From Chitinophaga polysaccharea (GTDB lineage Bacteria > Bacteroidota > Bacteroidia > Chitinophagales > Chitinophagaceae), in assembly GCF_902150045.1 (NCBI RefSeq), contig NZ_CABFVU010000001.1, positions 2,852,001 through 2,916,000 on the forward strand: DNA of 64,000 nucleotides, written 5' to 3'. A model generated the notes under the pieces. The model saw only the letters and a program-made list of their open reading frames with translations. It was not told the origin of the DNA and made no database searches. Shown piece after piece: positions 36,021-45,768 of the stretch; position 1 is the first letter of the stretch, and every line of letters starts with the position of its first letter. The translations under genes were made by a program, and so were the position numbers.

Positions 36021-37124
36021 CTATTTTCCTAAAAGTGCGGTTGCGCACCACAGATAGGGCGCCTGTCCGTGAAGGTCGCCTGCATTACGCGGGCGGTCGT
36101 GGTAATATTGTTTATCGTTCTTTTTGCCTGTACCAACACAAACTTCGGTTACATTATTACGTGCATCTATATACGAAACCATGGCCATCCATGCTTTTCG
36201 CGCAGCCGGAGCATACTCCGCCGCATTTAACCATCCCTGCTGAACGCCTGTAATAAATGCGTAAGTAAACATAGCGGAGCCGGATGTTTCCGTCCAGAAA
36301 TCTGCTTCATCAATAAGCTGGTTCCACATTCCACCTGGTCTTTGGTGCTCTTTCAGGCTTTTCATCATGGTAAGATAACCTTCCATAATACGGGGACGGT
36401 CTTTGTGATCTTTAGGCAGGTCACGAAGCAGGTCAGGCATGCCTACCGCCATCCAGCCGGCTCCTCTTGCCCAATAGTAGGGAACATCCGGAGCGTGGTA
36501 GAAAAGCCCGTTGGGGCGTTGCAGCTCGTTCAAATAAAGCACCATTTCTTTTGCAGCCCTGTCAATATATTTGCGGTCGCCGGTTACTTTATAGGCCTCG
36601 TTTTGAACAACAGTGATCATATACATATCGTCGATCCACAAGCGGGTTTGCCATGAATACCCTTTATCTGCCCAGGCTTTTTCATCCGGTTTCGCATCCT
36701 TCGGTACTTCCCATTGTGAATCGGCATAGGCTAATCCTATTTTCTTGTAGCGTTCGTCTTTTGTTACCTGGTAAAGTTTCAGGGCAATGCTGCCAAACAT
36801 ATTGTAGTCCACATGGTTCATAGGTGGCAGCAATGCTTTTTCCAGGGCGAAGAAGGGTTCAAATTTATCCCGTAAAAGTTTGATGAGCTTCTGATCCTTT
36901 GTTTTTACAGCATAGTCCAGCGCACCATTCCAGGTGCAAACTTCAGCATAGTGAATATACTTTCCTGCATAGAGCTCATGTCTGCCGTCCACGAAGTGGT
37001 AGGCCAATCGCTTGCCTACGTCGCCGGGTGCAGATCCCTTTGGAAATTGGGTCAGAAGATCCTGCTGTGCAAAAAGGAATTGAAAAGATATAACCGCCAG
37101 CAACGATAAAAATAATTTACTCAT
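36021..37124 (-). CDS. Glycoside hydrolase family 105/88, unsaturated (rhamno)galacturonyl hydrolase
   Basis: A 367-residue secreted or periplasmic enzyme (signal peptide MSKLFLSLLAVISFQFLFAQ) with the (alpha/alpha)6-barrel motifs of GH88/GH105: WADKGYSWQTRLWIDDMYM, YYWARGAGWMAVGMPDLL, the TETSGSAMFTYAF stretch and GDLHGQAPYLWCATALL. These enzymes remove the unsaturated uronic acid that lyases leave at the non-reducing end, typically from rhamnogalacturonan or other pectic fragments. DMYM and RGAGW hold the usual catalytic Asp and substrate-binding region. Its position next to SusC/D and the shared upstream box place it in the same PUL. Confidence 0.9.
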   Translation of the reverse strand: MSKLFLSLLAVISFQFLFAQQDLLTQFPKGSAPGDVGKRLAYHFVDGRHELYAGKYIHYAEVCTWNGALDYAVKTKDQKLIKLLRDKFEPFFALEKALLPPMNHVDYNMFGSIALKLYQVTKDERYKKIGLAYADSQWEVPKDAKPDEKAWADKGYSWQTRLWIDDMYMITVVQNEAYKVTGDRKYIDRAAKEMVLYLNELQRPNGLFYHAPDVPYYWARGAGWMAVGMPDLLRDLPKDHKDRPRIMEGYLTMMKSLKEHQRPGGMWNQLIDEADFWTETSGSAMFTYAFITGVQQGWLNAAEYAPAARKAWMAMVSYIDARNNVTEVCVGTGKKNDKQYYHDRPRNAGDLHGQAPYLWCATALLGK

Positions 37125-37281
37125 AACGCTTTTTTTGTAGAACTTATTTAAATTTTAGTGAATATTTCCAATGTTATGAACAACGGCTTCTATATTTTCA
37201 ACCTGGGCATGAGCCAGGTACAAAGTGGCGCGAAAGGGCTGAAACCGGAGTTGTGCGAAGAAATAAAATATCTTCTTTAAA

Positions 37282-37305
37282 TTTTGTTCACTTTTTTGTC
37301 GATTC
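37282..37305 (-). promoter_or_regulatory. 24-bp box upstream of GH105, shared with susC
   Basis: The minus strand begins GAATCGACAAAAAAGTGAAC and ends AAAA, 20 of 24 bases identical with the susC box at 35879-35902. It is about 160 bases before the GH105 start, in the 349-base divergent gap between GH105 and the sigma factor gene. That gap holds no other gene that I can support. Confidence 0.55.
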
Positions 37306-37460
37306 GATCCTAAAAATGAGCCTGGGCAAAAGTGCGGGGAGTATATAGCACTATACCAATGCCTGCATACATGCTGCCACTCCGGAGAAGAAACCAGATT
37401 CATACAGGAGTGCATGGGGGAACCGCAATGGAATATAACAATAGCGTAATATTAGGCGCT

Positions 37461-37468
37461 TATCTTTG
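37461..37468 (+). promoter_or_regulatory. Bacteroidota -7 promoter element before the sigma factor
   Basis: TATCTTTG fits the TAnnTTTG -7 element of the primary Bacteroidota sigma factor and lies six bases before the sigma gene start, which implies a very short leader. No clear TTTG -33 element is at the expected distance. Confidence 0.4.
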
Positions 37469-37473
37469 CAGTT

Positions 37474-38040
37474 ATGCAAATGGATGACAGCAATGATCAG
37501 GATCTATGGCGACGCGTTCAGCAGGATGACAGGCCGGCGTTTGAAAGCATATACCGTTCTTATGTGGAAGTGATCTTTGCGCTGGTATTCAAACATATCG
37601 ATAACCGTGATGATGCGGAAGATGTAACCCAGGACGTTTTTTTAACCTTATGGGAACAACGGAAACAGATCGTATTGCAGAAAAGAATCTTTTCTTATTT
37701 ATATAGTGTTGCCCGTTATAAAACATTCCGGTATAATCGCGATAAAGGGCGGACGGAACTTTATCAACGGCAATGGGAACATTTCCTGGACCTGGATCAT
37801 ACTCCCGGTACAGCACCGGAAGTTTTTGTGAAAGCGGAAATGTTACGGCTGGAAGCCAATATAAGCAGGGAAATTGAGAAGCTGCCCCCACAAATGAAAA
37901 AGATCTACCAGCTCAATATTGAAGATGGAATGGGCACGGCGGAAATAGCTTCCCGGCTCACTATTTCAGAACACACCGTTAAGAAGCACCTGGTAAATAT
38001 CAAAAGGCGACTGCGTACTATGGCCTTGCGGCTGTTCTAA
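37474..38040 (+). CDS. ECF-type RNA polymerase sigma factor
   Basis: A 188-residue sigma-70 family protein limited to regions 2 and 4. Region 2 is seen in RDDAEDVTQDVFLTLWEQRK, region 4 in LPPQMKKIYQLNIEDGMGTA leading to EIASRLTISEHTVKKHLVNI. It heads a long unidirectional set of genes and is followed by its FecR-type anti-sigma factor and an STN-domain TonB receptor: the three parts of a FecI/FecR/FecA-like cell-surface signalling system that switches on uptake when the receptor is loaded. Confidence 0.93.
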   Translation: MQMDDSNDQDLWRRVQQDDRPAFESIYRSYVEVIFALVFKHIDNRDDAEDVTQDVFLTLWEQRKQIVLQKRIFSYLYSVARYKTFRYNRDKGRTELYQRQWEHFLDLDHTPGTAPEVFVKAEMLRLEANISREIEKLPPQMKKIYQLNIEDGMGTAEIASRLTISEHTVKKHLVNIKRRLRTMALRLF

Positions 38041-38170
38041 TACCTTCTTTATATACCGTAATATTAACTTAATGTTAAGCCCGTTTTTCAAACTACTTCA
38101 ACTTACACATTTCTGTACTATTCTTTCAGGAAGGCACTAAACGAAACTGGCTTTCTCAGAAACAGATAGT

Positions 38171-39151
38171 ATGCATCAAAATCCTGATTTTAGAACTTTA
38201 TTGGATCGTTACCTGGAAGGCCGCTGTACATCGGAGGAAGAGGCTTTGCTGGCCCGTTTTTTTGAACAAAGCGGTGAACAGGAAAAGCAGGTATACCTTT
38301 CTGAACAGGACCAGGCACGGATGTTCACGACCTTCCGGGACTCACCTCGTTTCAGGGAGCAGCCCGCAAAAAGGAATTTAGTGGCCACCATATGCAGTTA
38401 CCGGCTATGGAAGGTAGCCGTTTGGCAGGCCGCCGCCGTGTTGTTGCTGCTGCTGGGTTTCTGGAGCTGGGATAGAATATCCCGTTCCGGTAAAATGATA
38501 GCGTATAAACAGATCAGTAATCCTAAAGGGGTTGTATCGAGAGTGGTGTTGCCGGATAGTTCCGTGGTGATACTGAATGCCAATTCCACCCTTAGTTACG
38601 CGGAAGACTTCAGCAGGCACAGGGAGTTGAAGTTAACCGGCGAAGCCCTTTTTGATGTAAGCAGAGACCAGGCGCATCCCTTTATTATACATACCGCCGG
38701 CGGCATACAAACAAAGGTGCTGGGCACCTCATTCACCATTCGCAGTTATGATAATTTACCGGAAACACAAATAATGGTAATAAGCGGGCGTATTCAGGTA
38801 CAGCATGCAAATACGGTACTGGGCATACTGGGCCGCAATGAACGGGTTACTTATAACCGGTCAGCTGGTGGCAGCTATCACGAAGTAGTGGCCGATGCCG
38901 GTAAGCAGGCCGGCTGGACCCATGGTGAATGGGAGTACGAGAATATGTCGCTGAAGGAATTGCAGGCGTTACTGTTTAACTATTATAACATTCGCGTGAT
39001 TGCCCGGGGGACCGCCACACAGCATTTGGTGGCCAATGCCAGTATGAACTTCACGAACCGTCAGGCAGCAGAAGATATTGTTAACATCTTTTGTATCACT
39101 GCCGGCTGCCATTACAAATGGCAGGATCATACAACAGTAGAAATTTATTGA
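38171..39151 (+). CDS. FecR-family anti-sigma factor
   Basis: A 326-residue inner-membrane regulator. The N-terminal ~75 residues are cytoplasmic and would bind the sigma factor. One membrane segment lies near residues 79-100 (VAVWQAAAVLLLLLGFWSW). The periplasmic FecR domain follows (RVVLPDSSVVILNANSTLSY, LKLTGEALFDVSRDQAHPF, KVLGTSFTIRSY) and a DUF4974-type C-terminal domain (YENMSLKELQALLFNYYNIR). It relays the receptor's state to the sigma factor. It lies 130 bases after the sigma gene. Confidence 0.93.
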   Translation: MHQNPDFRTLLDRYLEGRCTSEEEALLARFFEQSGEQEKQVYLSEQDQARMFTTFRDSPRFREQPAKRNLVATICSYRLWKVAVWQAAAVLLLLLGFWSWDRISRSGKMIAYKQISNPKGVVSRVVLPDSSVVILNANSTLSYAEDFSRHRELKLTGEALFDVSRDQAHPFIIHTAGGIQTKVLGTSFTIRSYDNLPETQIMVISGRIQVQHANTVLGILGRNERVTYNRSAGGSYHEVVADAGKQAGWTHGEWEYENMSLKELQALLFNYYNIRVIARGTATQHLVANASMNFTNRQAAEDIVNIFCITAGCHYKWQDHTTVEIY

Positions 39152-39168
39152 CAGTACCTGTCTTAAAC

Positions 39169-39202
39169 AGCAAAGCCCTGCTGTAACAGGGCTGTTGCTT
39201 TT
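39169..39202 (+). terminator. Terminator-like hairpin between fecR and the receptor gene
   Basis: AGCAAAGCCCTG (39169-39180) pairs with CAGGGC...TTGCT (39187-39199), followed by TTT. The stem, with a small bulge, and the short T tract fit an intrinsic terminator lying 18 bases after the fecR stop and 27 before the receptor start. It would separate regulators from the structural genes or attenuate read-through. Confidence 0.6.
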
Positions 39203-39228
39203 CAATTAGAGGAATAAAAAACAAATGT

Positions 39229-42200
39229 ATGAAGAAAAGACGTTTACTACAATACGTCGGGGTGTGCTATGCACGCTATCTATCCCTATGCTTATGGCTG
39301 CTGCTGATGCAGGTATATCCGTTGGCGTTACACGCACAGGAAAAACAATACAGCATCCGGCTTGAGAAGGGCTCGCTGGAACAGGCCATTATTAAAGTAA
39401 GAAGCATATCCGGCGCCAGTATCGTTTTTCATAAAGAAGATATCAATGGCATCAGTATTCCCGCGCAGGATCTCCGTTTGCAGCCCGTGGAAAGCATCCT
39501 GAAAGCAATGCTGCGCGATCTGCCATTTACCGTGGAGAAAAAGGGGGCTGGTTGGTTTATTGAAAAAGCAACCGGCAGTGGAAGGAAAATACGTATAACC
39601 GGTCACGTTAGTGATGCACAATCCGGGCAGGCTATACCCGGGGTCAGCATCATAGTAAAAGGAACTATGGGCGGCACGCAAACGGACAATGATGGAAATT
39701 TTGCGTTGGATGTGGAAGATGACGCGCTGATCACTGCATCTTTTGTGGGGTACGCTGTACAGATGACTCCTGTGAGCGGTAAAACCCGGCTTGCCATCCG
39801 CCTGAAGCCGGATACAAGAATATTGGGTGCTGTAACAGTGGAAGCCAGGCGAAGGGCCGGTACAGAAATGGCGTTGCTGACAGAAAGAAGGAATAGCAGC
39901 GTGGTGTCTGACGCGATCTCCGCCCAGCAAATCGAAAAAACGGCCAGCTTAACTACTACACAGGCGTTGCAGCGTGTTACTGGTGTAACCATTACGGATG
40001 AAAAATATGTGGCAGTACGGGGATTGGGCGACCGTAGCGTGATCGCAGAGCTGAATGGTGCACGGCTGTCTTCCTCCAATCCGGACCGTAGCGCTGTGCC
40101 CTTAGACCTGGTGCCGGCCGGTTTGCTGGAAAACCTCACCATCTATAAAACCCTTACGCCAGACCGTTCTGCAGATGCGTCCGCAGGTCTTATAGAACTA
40201 AAAACAAAAGCAGTACCGGAAACCCAGATACTGGAGTTTACAGCCCAGGCAGGCTTTAACACTAATGTAGGCCTCAATGGGCAGTATAACGGTTTCTATA
40301 ATAATGATCTTGGCTTCCTGGGGCAAAAAGTAAGCAAACATAACCTTCGCCAGGATTTTATTGATCTTGGTAAACAATACCCGGGCGGTTTACAGCAGAT
40401 ACAAAAGATGTTCATCCAAAGCCGTAACAGCCCGGAGCTGGCGGCAGAGGCCATGCGTGTAAGTGGTATTATGCAAAGCTTTGACCCTGTGCTCACCACT
40501 AAATACCAGAAGGCAAGCCCTAACCAGGTATACAACATATCCTATGGCAATACCTTTAAAGTATTTAACGGGCATGCCCTGGGGCTGATAGCCAGCGCTA
40601 ACTACTACCAGCGCACCAACGATGTGTATAATGCCAGGAGGAACCAGTATAGCCTGTTTCAGGGTATTGTAACAGGTTCTCCTGCTATCTTCAACCCGCT
40701 GCGTATACCCGCTTTTGTAACGCCCAACTATCGCAGGCTGAACAACTACCTAAGCTATACGGAAAATACCGGCACCCGTATGCTCAGCTATGGTGGCCTG
40801 CTGGGATTAACTTACCAGTTTAATAAGCGTAACGAGATCCAGGCTCAATATATGGGCAGCAGGGGGGCGGAATCCGAAGCCAGTAACCTTACAGGAGCAT
40901 GGCAGAATACAGGTCTTAATTTCCCGGTATACAACGTAATTAACCAGCTGCGCATCACCTATCGCACTTTCGACACCTATAACTTCCAGGGAGAGCACCA
41001 GTTACTGGACAAATCCTGGTCGCCGCGGTTAACCTATAACCTGAGCTCTTCCCGCAGTACCCAAACAGATCCTGATTTCCGTTCTACAGATGTGGCCAAC
41101 CTGCGCACTACCCGCTTCCAGGACCCAAACGGGGTAGGGGTAGGACAGGATACCTACGCCTTCGTAAGTGGCCTTGTGCACGGCGTGGATAATGATAACG
41201 CCAGCATTATTGTGGCAGATCCCAACGGCCGCCAGTATCGCAAATTGAAGGAAACCAACTATAACGCCAGGGCAGATCTGAGCCAGCCCTTTAAGATAGG
41301 TAAGCTGGATCAGCTATTGAAATTTGGTGTCAACTTCCTGAGAAGGGAAAGGGATTTTACAGAGAACATCCTTGGCATTCCCGGTTCCACCCTGGGTGGA
41401 GGCGGTATACAGCTGCTGAATAATGCTAAAGGCAATATAGACCAGCTGGTGTCCCCGGCAAATATCGGCCTGCAGAACCCTACTCAATACGATGGCCAGG
41501 GAGAGCCAAGAGTAGGTGGTTTCCTTTACCAGGTTAAGAAAGCGCCCAATAACTATAGCGGCTCTTATGAAACGCGTGCTTTCTATGGAATGCTGGATGC
41601 TCATGTAAGGGAAGATATCCGCGTTACTGGCGGGGTGCGTTTCGAATCTACAAACATACAGGCCAATGTGGATACCGCGGATGTATTTGTGCCGCAGAAC
41701 CTGAACGCACTTACCGGTCTTCCCAATGAATCTGTAAGCTACAGCACTAAAACGCCGCATACCCGTTATGTAAGCACCTACAAACCTTATTACTCCGTTA
41801 ACCTCGTATACTCAGGCATCCGCAATATGAATTTCAGGTTTGCCTACAGCACATCGCTGGCAAGGCCTGAGCTGAGGGAGCTCACCAATGTATATGAATT
41901 TGATCCCTTCCAGTTTGCCGTCATAGGCGGTAATCCAGGGCTGAAGAATCAGACCACCAGGAGCGCGGACTTCCGGTGGGAATGGTTCACCAATCCCGGT
42001 GAAGTACTATCAGCTTCCCTGTTCACCAAAACGATCATCGATCCTTTACAGCGTGTATTTATCTACAGGTCACAGGGTAATCAGTCTTCGGCGCCGGAGT
42101 TTCCGCTTATCATCTACCAGAATGATCCTAACAACGGTAAGGTATATGGCCTGGAGCTGGAAGTCCGTAAAGATCTCGGCAAATTGTGGCGGCCGCTCAG

Positions 42201-42669
42201 GTATCTGTTCATTGGTACAAACCTGTTGCTGGATGTAAGCAGCATTGATAAGAACGCCGAACGCCTGGATGCATCCCGCATTAACGACAGGCGCGCTCCA
42301 GCCACCAGCCCTGTATTTGAGCAGGCGCCCTATGCACTGAATGCTTACCTGGACTATGCCAATACACGTTCAGGCACCAACGTTACTGCCAGTTTCAATA
42401 TCGTTGGAGCCAGGCTTATACAGGTGCAACTGGATGGCACACCGGATTTATATGACCGGCCGGCGCCCGTTCTGGATCTGGTATTCAGCCAGCACCTGGG
42501 TAAGAAATGGCTGGCAAAGGGTTTTGCCAAGAACCTCTTCGATCCCGCATTCAAACAGGTATATACGAACCCGGGTAACAACGGCAAGTACTACGGCACT
42601 GAATATATCTACCGTCAATATCACAAAGGGGCTGAATTTTCACTGGGCCTTACCTATAAATTATTCTGA
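39229..42669 (+). CDS. TonB-dependent receptor with STN signalling domain (FecA-like)
   Basis: A 1146-residue outer-membrane receptor. After the signal peptide (LPLALHAQEK region) comes the STN domain (LEQAIIKVRSISGASIVFHK, VESILKAMLRDLPFTV), which contacts FecR, then a CarboxypepD_reg-like domain (ITGHVSDAQSGQAIPGVSII), a plug (QALQRVTGVTITDEKYVAVR with LGDRSVIAELNG) and a barrel ending GLTYKLF. The plug signature resembles the GLGDRYV-type TonB receptors rather than SusC. It lacks a SusD partner. The next gene overlaps its stop by ATGA, so they are translationally coupled. Confidence 0.9.
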   Translation: MKKRRLLQYVGVCYARYLSLCLWLLLMQVYPLALHAQEKQYSIRLEKGSLEQAIIKVRSISGASIVFHKEDINGISIPAQDLRLQPVESILKAMLRDLPFTVEKKGAGWFIEKATGSGRKIRITGHVSDAQSGQAIPGVSIIVKGTMGGTQTDNDGNFALDVEDDALITASFVGYAVQMTPVSGKTRLAIRLKPDTRILGAVTVEARRRAGTEMALLTERRNSSVVSDAISAQQIEKTASLTTTQALQRVTGVTITDEKYVAVRGLGDRSVIAELNGARLSSSNPDRSAVPLDLVPAGLLENLTIYKTLTPDRSADASAGLIELKTKAVPETQILEFTAQAGFNTNVGLNGQYNGFYNNDLGFLGQKVSKHNLRQDFIDLGKQYPGGLQQIQKMFIQSRNSPELAAEAMRVSGIMQSFDPVLTTKYQKASPNQVYNISYGNTFKVFNGHALGLIASANYYQRTNDVYNARRNQYSLFQGIVTGSPAIFNPLRIPAFVTPNYRRLNNYLSYTENTGTRMLSYGGLLGLTYQFNKRNEIQAQYMGSRGAESEASNLTGAWQNTGLNFPVYNVINQLRITYRTFDTYNFQGEHQLLDKSWSPRLTYNLSSSRSTQTDPDFRSTDVANLRTTRFQDPNGVGVGQDTYAFVSGLVHGVDNDNASIIVADPNGRQYRKLKETNYNARADLSQPFKIGKLDQLLKFGVNFLRRERDFTENILGIPGSTLGGGGIQLLNNAKGNIDQLVSPANIGLQNPTQYDGQGEPRVGGFLYQVKKAPNNYSGSYETRAFYGMLDAHVREDIRVTGGVRFESTNIQANVDTADVFVPQNLNALTGLPNESVSYSTKTPHTRYVSTYKPYYSVNLVYSGIRNMNFRFAYSTSLARPELRELTNVYEFDPFQFAVIGGNPGLKNQTTRSADFRWEWFTNPGEVLSASLFTKTIIDPLQRVFIYRSQGNQSSAPEFPLIIYQNDPNNGKVYGLELEVRKDLGKLWRPLRYLFIGTNLLLDVSSIDKNAERLDASRINDRRAPATSPVFEQAPYALNAYLDYANTRSGTNVTASFNIVGARLIQVQLDGTPDLYDRPAPVLDLVFSQHLGKKWLAKGFAKNLFDPAFKQVYTNPGNNGKYYGTEYIYRQYHKGAEFSLGLTYKLF

Positions 42670-44492
42670 TGTATATGAAGAAGAATTTTACGTTCGTAGC
42701 CTTACTACTGGGAAGTTTACTGGCAGGAGGCTGTATGAAGAAAAAAGAAGATGCCAGGATCCCTTTCCTGGATGTCACTAATACTACCGCTTCCGGTATC
42801 CGTATGTTTAATTTCGCCAGCGGAGTTTTTGACGGAACGGAAGTAACTATCAGTAATGTACCGTTAACGTCCTACAAAGGACAAAATAACAACACCGGTA
42901 GCGGCACGCCCCTGGGGCTGTCGCTTTTCCCATCGGGTATATGGACCAGCGGTGATAATGGTAATCCTTTTTCCGTACCTGCCAGCTTACTGGATAAAGA
43001 AGGGAAGGCGCATATTGTGTTTAGTAGCCTGGGTGGCAGTGTGTTGCTGGATACCGTTATTGCAGATGATGTGGTGCATCCTAAAGATTATTATCTGCTG
43101 AGAGATAATAGCCTTAAAGTGCTGGAAAGAGACAATATTCCATCTGCCCGCGCAGGTTATTTCAAATTGCGCGTGATCAATTTCGGCAATCCCCTGCCCG
43201 GTATTTTAGGCCTCAATGGTCCTGTTTCCTTAACCTATGCCGACGGTAGCCTGGTAGATCCGTTACTCAGCAATATTATGCCCGGCAGCATCGGCTCCTA
43301 TATAGAGCTGCCATTTGGTGCTTACCAGTTCAAGATGTTCCTTGCCAATGGCAGCGCTGTAGATGTAAGAAAACAACTGGCGGAAAAGCCGTTGTATCCC
43401 TATATTAACTCCTGCGATCCCTCAGATATTATACAGCAGGGAATCCTGCCACAGCTGCGTACATTCAAGGCTGGCGGGGTATACAGCATTGTTGTTACAG
43501 AGAACTATTACAAAAGCCTTACCTGCGACAAACAGAGTGGCGGAGCCATCGTAAACGGTTACAGGGTAATAACAGAGCTAAGTCCTGCTCCCAACTACGT
43601 TTTTGCACGTATGCAGGCGGTGAATGCAATGCCCGGCAAACAGGTAACCATATCGGTGGACGGCCACCCGCTGGGCGGACAACTGGCTTACATAGGGCAA
43701 ACCAGTCCGGGAAAATTGGTGCAGCCTCCGGGAGATATGTATGTACAGGGCAATCATCATGTACAGGTAACAGATGCATCCGGTAAGGAGCTGGTGAATA
43801 AAAATATCACTCTGTATCCGGGAGATCATTATACGATATGGGCCTGTGAACAGCCAGACGGTAGGCCGGGCATTTTGTTTGAAGCCAATGAAATGACAGG
43901 CACCCTCTATACCTCCAGCTATCATCCCGATGGCCCGGGAGGCGGCGTTATCCCGGATGATGGCACCAATGGCGGTCCACGGCGTACAAGATATCCCTAT
44001 GCCTGGGAATCAAGGTTCCTGAACCTCAGCCCGGATCTGCCCTATGCAACCTTCACCAACAGCTATCAGCTCTTTTTGCCCGCTGCCAGAGCCGGTTTTG
44101 AGGACACAATGAGGTATACCGCTGCTTATGTGAACCTGCCCTCATGTGTGCAACCGCTCCAGGATGTATCCATGATCTACTCACTGCCCTTCATCGGGCC
44201 ATTTCAGCCGGACGCTGTTAACGGTAATTCAGAAATCAGCTATTTCCCGCGCCAGATCCGGGTTTACCAATCCGTTTCCGGCCCTGCACCGGAAATACCC
44301 GGCGCAGTAATACCGGATATAATACCGCTGGATACCAAACAGGCCTTTATTGCCAATGATAACCTGTATACAGACCCCCGGTTTAAAAACCCGGAAACAG
44401 GCGTATACACGGTGGCCGTGGTGGGGAGAACATCCAAAACTGCTCCTGCCGCGGAAAAGGCCAGGATCATTGTCATCAAACATAACAAGTAG
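42669..44492 (+). CDS. Large lipoprotein with DUF4397-like domains
   Basis: About 607 residues; the ATG overlaps the receptor's TGA, with a second ATG two codons on. Lipobox GSLLAGGC gives a lipoprotein. The mature part has repeated Ig-like beta units: YFKLRVINFGNPLPGILGLN with YIELPFGAYQFKMFLANG, and ARMQAVNAMPGKQVTISVDG with LYPGDHYTIWACE, which follow the DUF4397 pattern (short 'R-x-x-N' strand, in-x-x-G, ligand-like strand). DUF4397 proteins are extracellular and of unknown role. It may be a surface partner of the neighbouring receptors in place of SusD (inference). Confidence 0.7.
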   Translation: MYMKKNFTFVALLLGSLLAGGCMKKKEDARIPFLDVTNTTASGIRMFNFASGVFDGTEVTISNVPLTSYKGQNNNTGSGTPLGLSLFPSGIWTSGDNGNPFSVPASLLDKEGKAHIVFSSLGGSVLLDTVIADDVVHPKDYYLLRDNSLKVLERDNIPSARAGYFKLRVINFGNPLPGILGLNGPVSLTYADGSLVDPLLSNIMPGSIGSYIELPFGAYQFKMFLANGSAVDVRKQLAEKPLYPYINSCDPSDIIQQGILPQLRTFKAGGVYSIVVTENYYKSLTCDKQSGGAIVNGYRVITELSPAPNYVFARMQAVNAMPGKQVTISVDGHPLGGQLAYIGQTSPGKLVQPPGDMYVQGNHHVQVTDASGKELVNKNITLYPGDHYTIWACEQPDGRPGILFEANEMTGTLYTSSYHPDGPGGGVIPDDGTNGGPRRTRYPYAWESRFLNLSPDLPYATFTNSYQLFLPAARAGFEDTMRYTAAYVNLPSCVQPLQDVSMIYSLPFIGPFQPDAVNGNSEISYFPRQIRVYQSVSGPAPEIPGAVIPDIIPLDTKQAFIANDNLYTDPRFKNPETGVYTVAVVGRTSKTAPAAEKARIIVIKHNK

Positions 44493-44497
44493 TGCAT

Positions 44498-45763
44498 ATG
44501 AAAAGATATATCTCCATACTCTTCGCAGGCTTATGTATGGCTGCATGGTCAGGGTGCAAGAAATATGAGATCGAACCGCTGGTAAAAGATCCCGCCTACA
44601 TCCGGGTGTTCAATGATCTTACATCTACCACAGATCTTGCCCACGGACAGCAGGTTACGCCATTCCTTACTTTTTTAATGGACCCGGAAACAGATGCCGC
44701 GGGCATCCCTGTAGATGCTGCGGTGGTAGGGGATTTCCTGGGTACCCGGCAACTGTTCAGCTTATCCTATGCCGCCAATGAAGCTAACAGCTCTGTGGGT
44801 AATAACACCACCGGCGGGCCGCTGCCTCATCCTGATCCGCCGAACCTTACGCCAATTAAATATGAATATCCGGGCAATGCGCACGTGCTCACTGCCCCGG
44901 TGATCAATGGATTTGACCTCTCTGCCTGGGCGCAGGTGCCTTCCGGTAAACACCGCATTATGTTTGTGATCCGGCCGCAGAACGGGATCGTATTCACAGA
45001 CCTGTCTTCTTCTATCCGCAGCGGTATCCTGCTGGATACTACTATTACCCTGGAAAAAGGAGAAGTATATACGTTGGAAGTAGTGTCCCGCGACCTGGAC
45101 AATGGCAAATACGGCCTCTATATCAGGAAAGAACAGTTCATTCACCAGCCATTTGATGCAAATAAGCTGTATGTGGGCTTTGTGAACCTGTCAGGCGAAA
45201 GAACAGAAGATGCTAAAAACGGTTTCGTGAAGGTGTTCCCGGATAAGATCAAAATAACGGCATCCTACTTTCGCTATAATGACCCCGCATCAGGGTTGGG
45301 TGGTAATGTGTTTTATACACCGGTGCCGGGTTATAATAACACTTATTTAACTACCCTCAGCACCAGGATGGATACCACTATATCTTACCACCCGCTGCCT
45401 ATGCTGCCGCAAAGCGACTTTTTTTTCCAGGGATTACTACGTACATATGTCAACGTTATGACGCCGGAACCTTCGAAGCAGGGAACTTTACCTTACTTCA
45501 AATTCCAATACCTGGATGCGGATGTGCCGGCGCCCGATGCGTCAACCGGAAGCGTGTTTTTAACGAACTGTTCTGCAGATCCTGTCGTGTATAACAACTA
45601 TAATCCCCTCACTACAAGTGTCAGGAGTTATGCGCCTAATCTGAACCTGGTGGTAAACAACAAGGGCGCTTACCATGTATATCCCACTGTGAACATTATG
45701 GAGATCGTTTATGACCGTGTGTTTATGATGCAGATAGCGCGCGGGTTTGAACAATTACCTTAA
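44498..45763 (+). CDS. Lipoprotein, DUF4397-like
   Basis: About 421 residues from the ATG at 44498 (MKRYISILFAGL); a GTG at 44492 that overlaps the previous stop is an alternative. Lipobox WSGC follows the signal peptide. The mature protein has an AYIRVFNDL strand, a long strand-rich middle (WAQVPSGKHRIMFVIRPQNG, DTTITLEKGEVYTLEVVSRD) and KLYVGFVNLSGERTEDAKNG, all of which fit Ig-like DUF4397-type modules similar to the gene before it. Part of the operon with almost no gaps; probable surface lipoprotein of unknown ligand. Confidence 0.65.
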   Translation: MKRYISILFAGLCMAAWSGCKKYEIEPLVKDPAYIRVFNDLTSTTDLAHGQQVTPFLTFLMDPETDAAGIPVDAAVVGDFLGTRQLFSLSYAANEANSSVGNNTTGGPLPHPDPPNLTPIKYEYPGNAHVLTAPVINGFDLSAWAQVPSGKHRIMFVIRPQNGIVFTDLSSSIRSGILLDTTITLEKGEVYTLEVVSRDLDNGKYGLYIRKEQFIHQPFDANKLYVGFVNLSGERTEDAKNGFVKVFPDKIKITASYFRYNDPASGLGGNVFYTPVPGYNNTYLTTLSTRMDTTISYHPLPMLPQSDFFFQGLLRTYVNVMTPEPSKQGTLPYFKFQYLDADVPAPDASTGSVFLTNCSADPVVYNNYNPLTTSVRSYAPNLNLVVNNKGAYHVYPTVNIMEIVYDRVFMMQIARGFEQLP

Positions 45764-45768
45764 AACGA

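Noticed and set aside
37155..37415. Minus-strand 86-codon frame in the GH105/sigma gap
   Set aside because: Low-complexity, no start context, and it overlaps the shared 24-bp box and promoter region.
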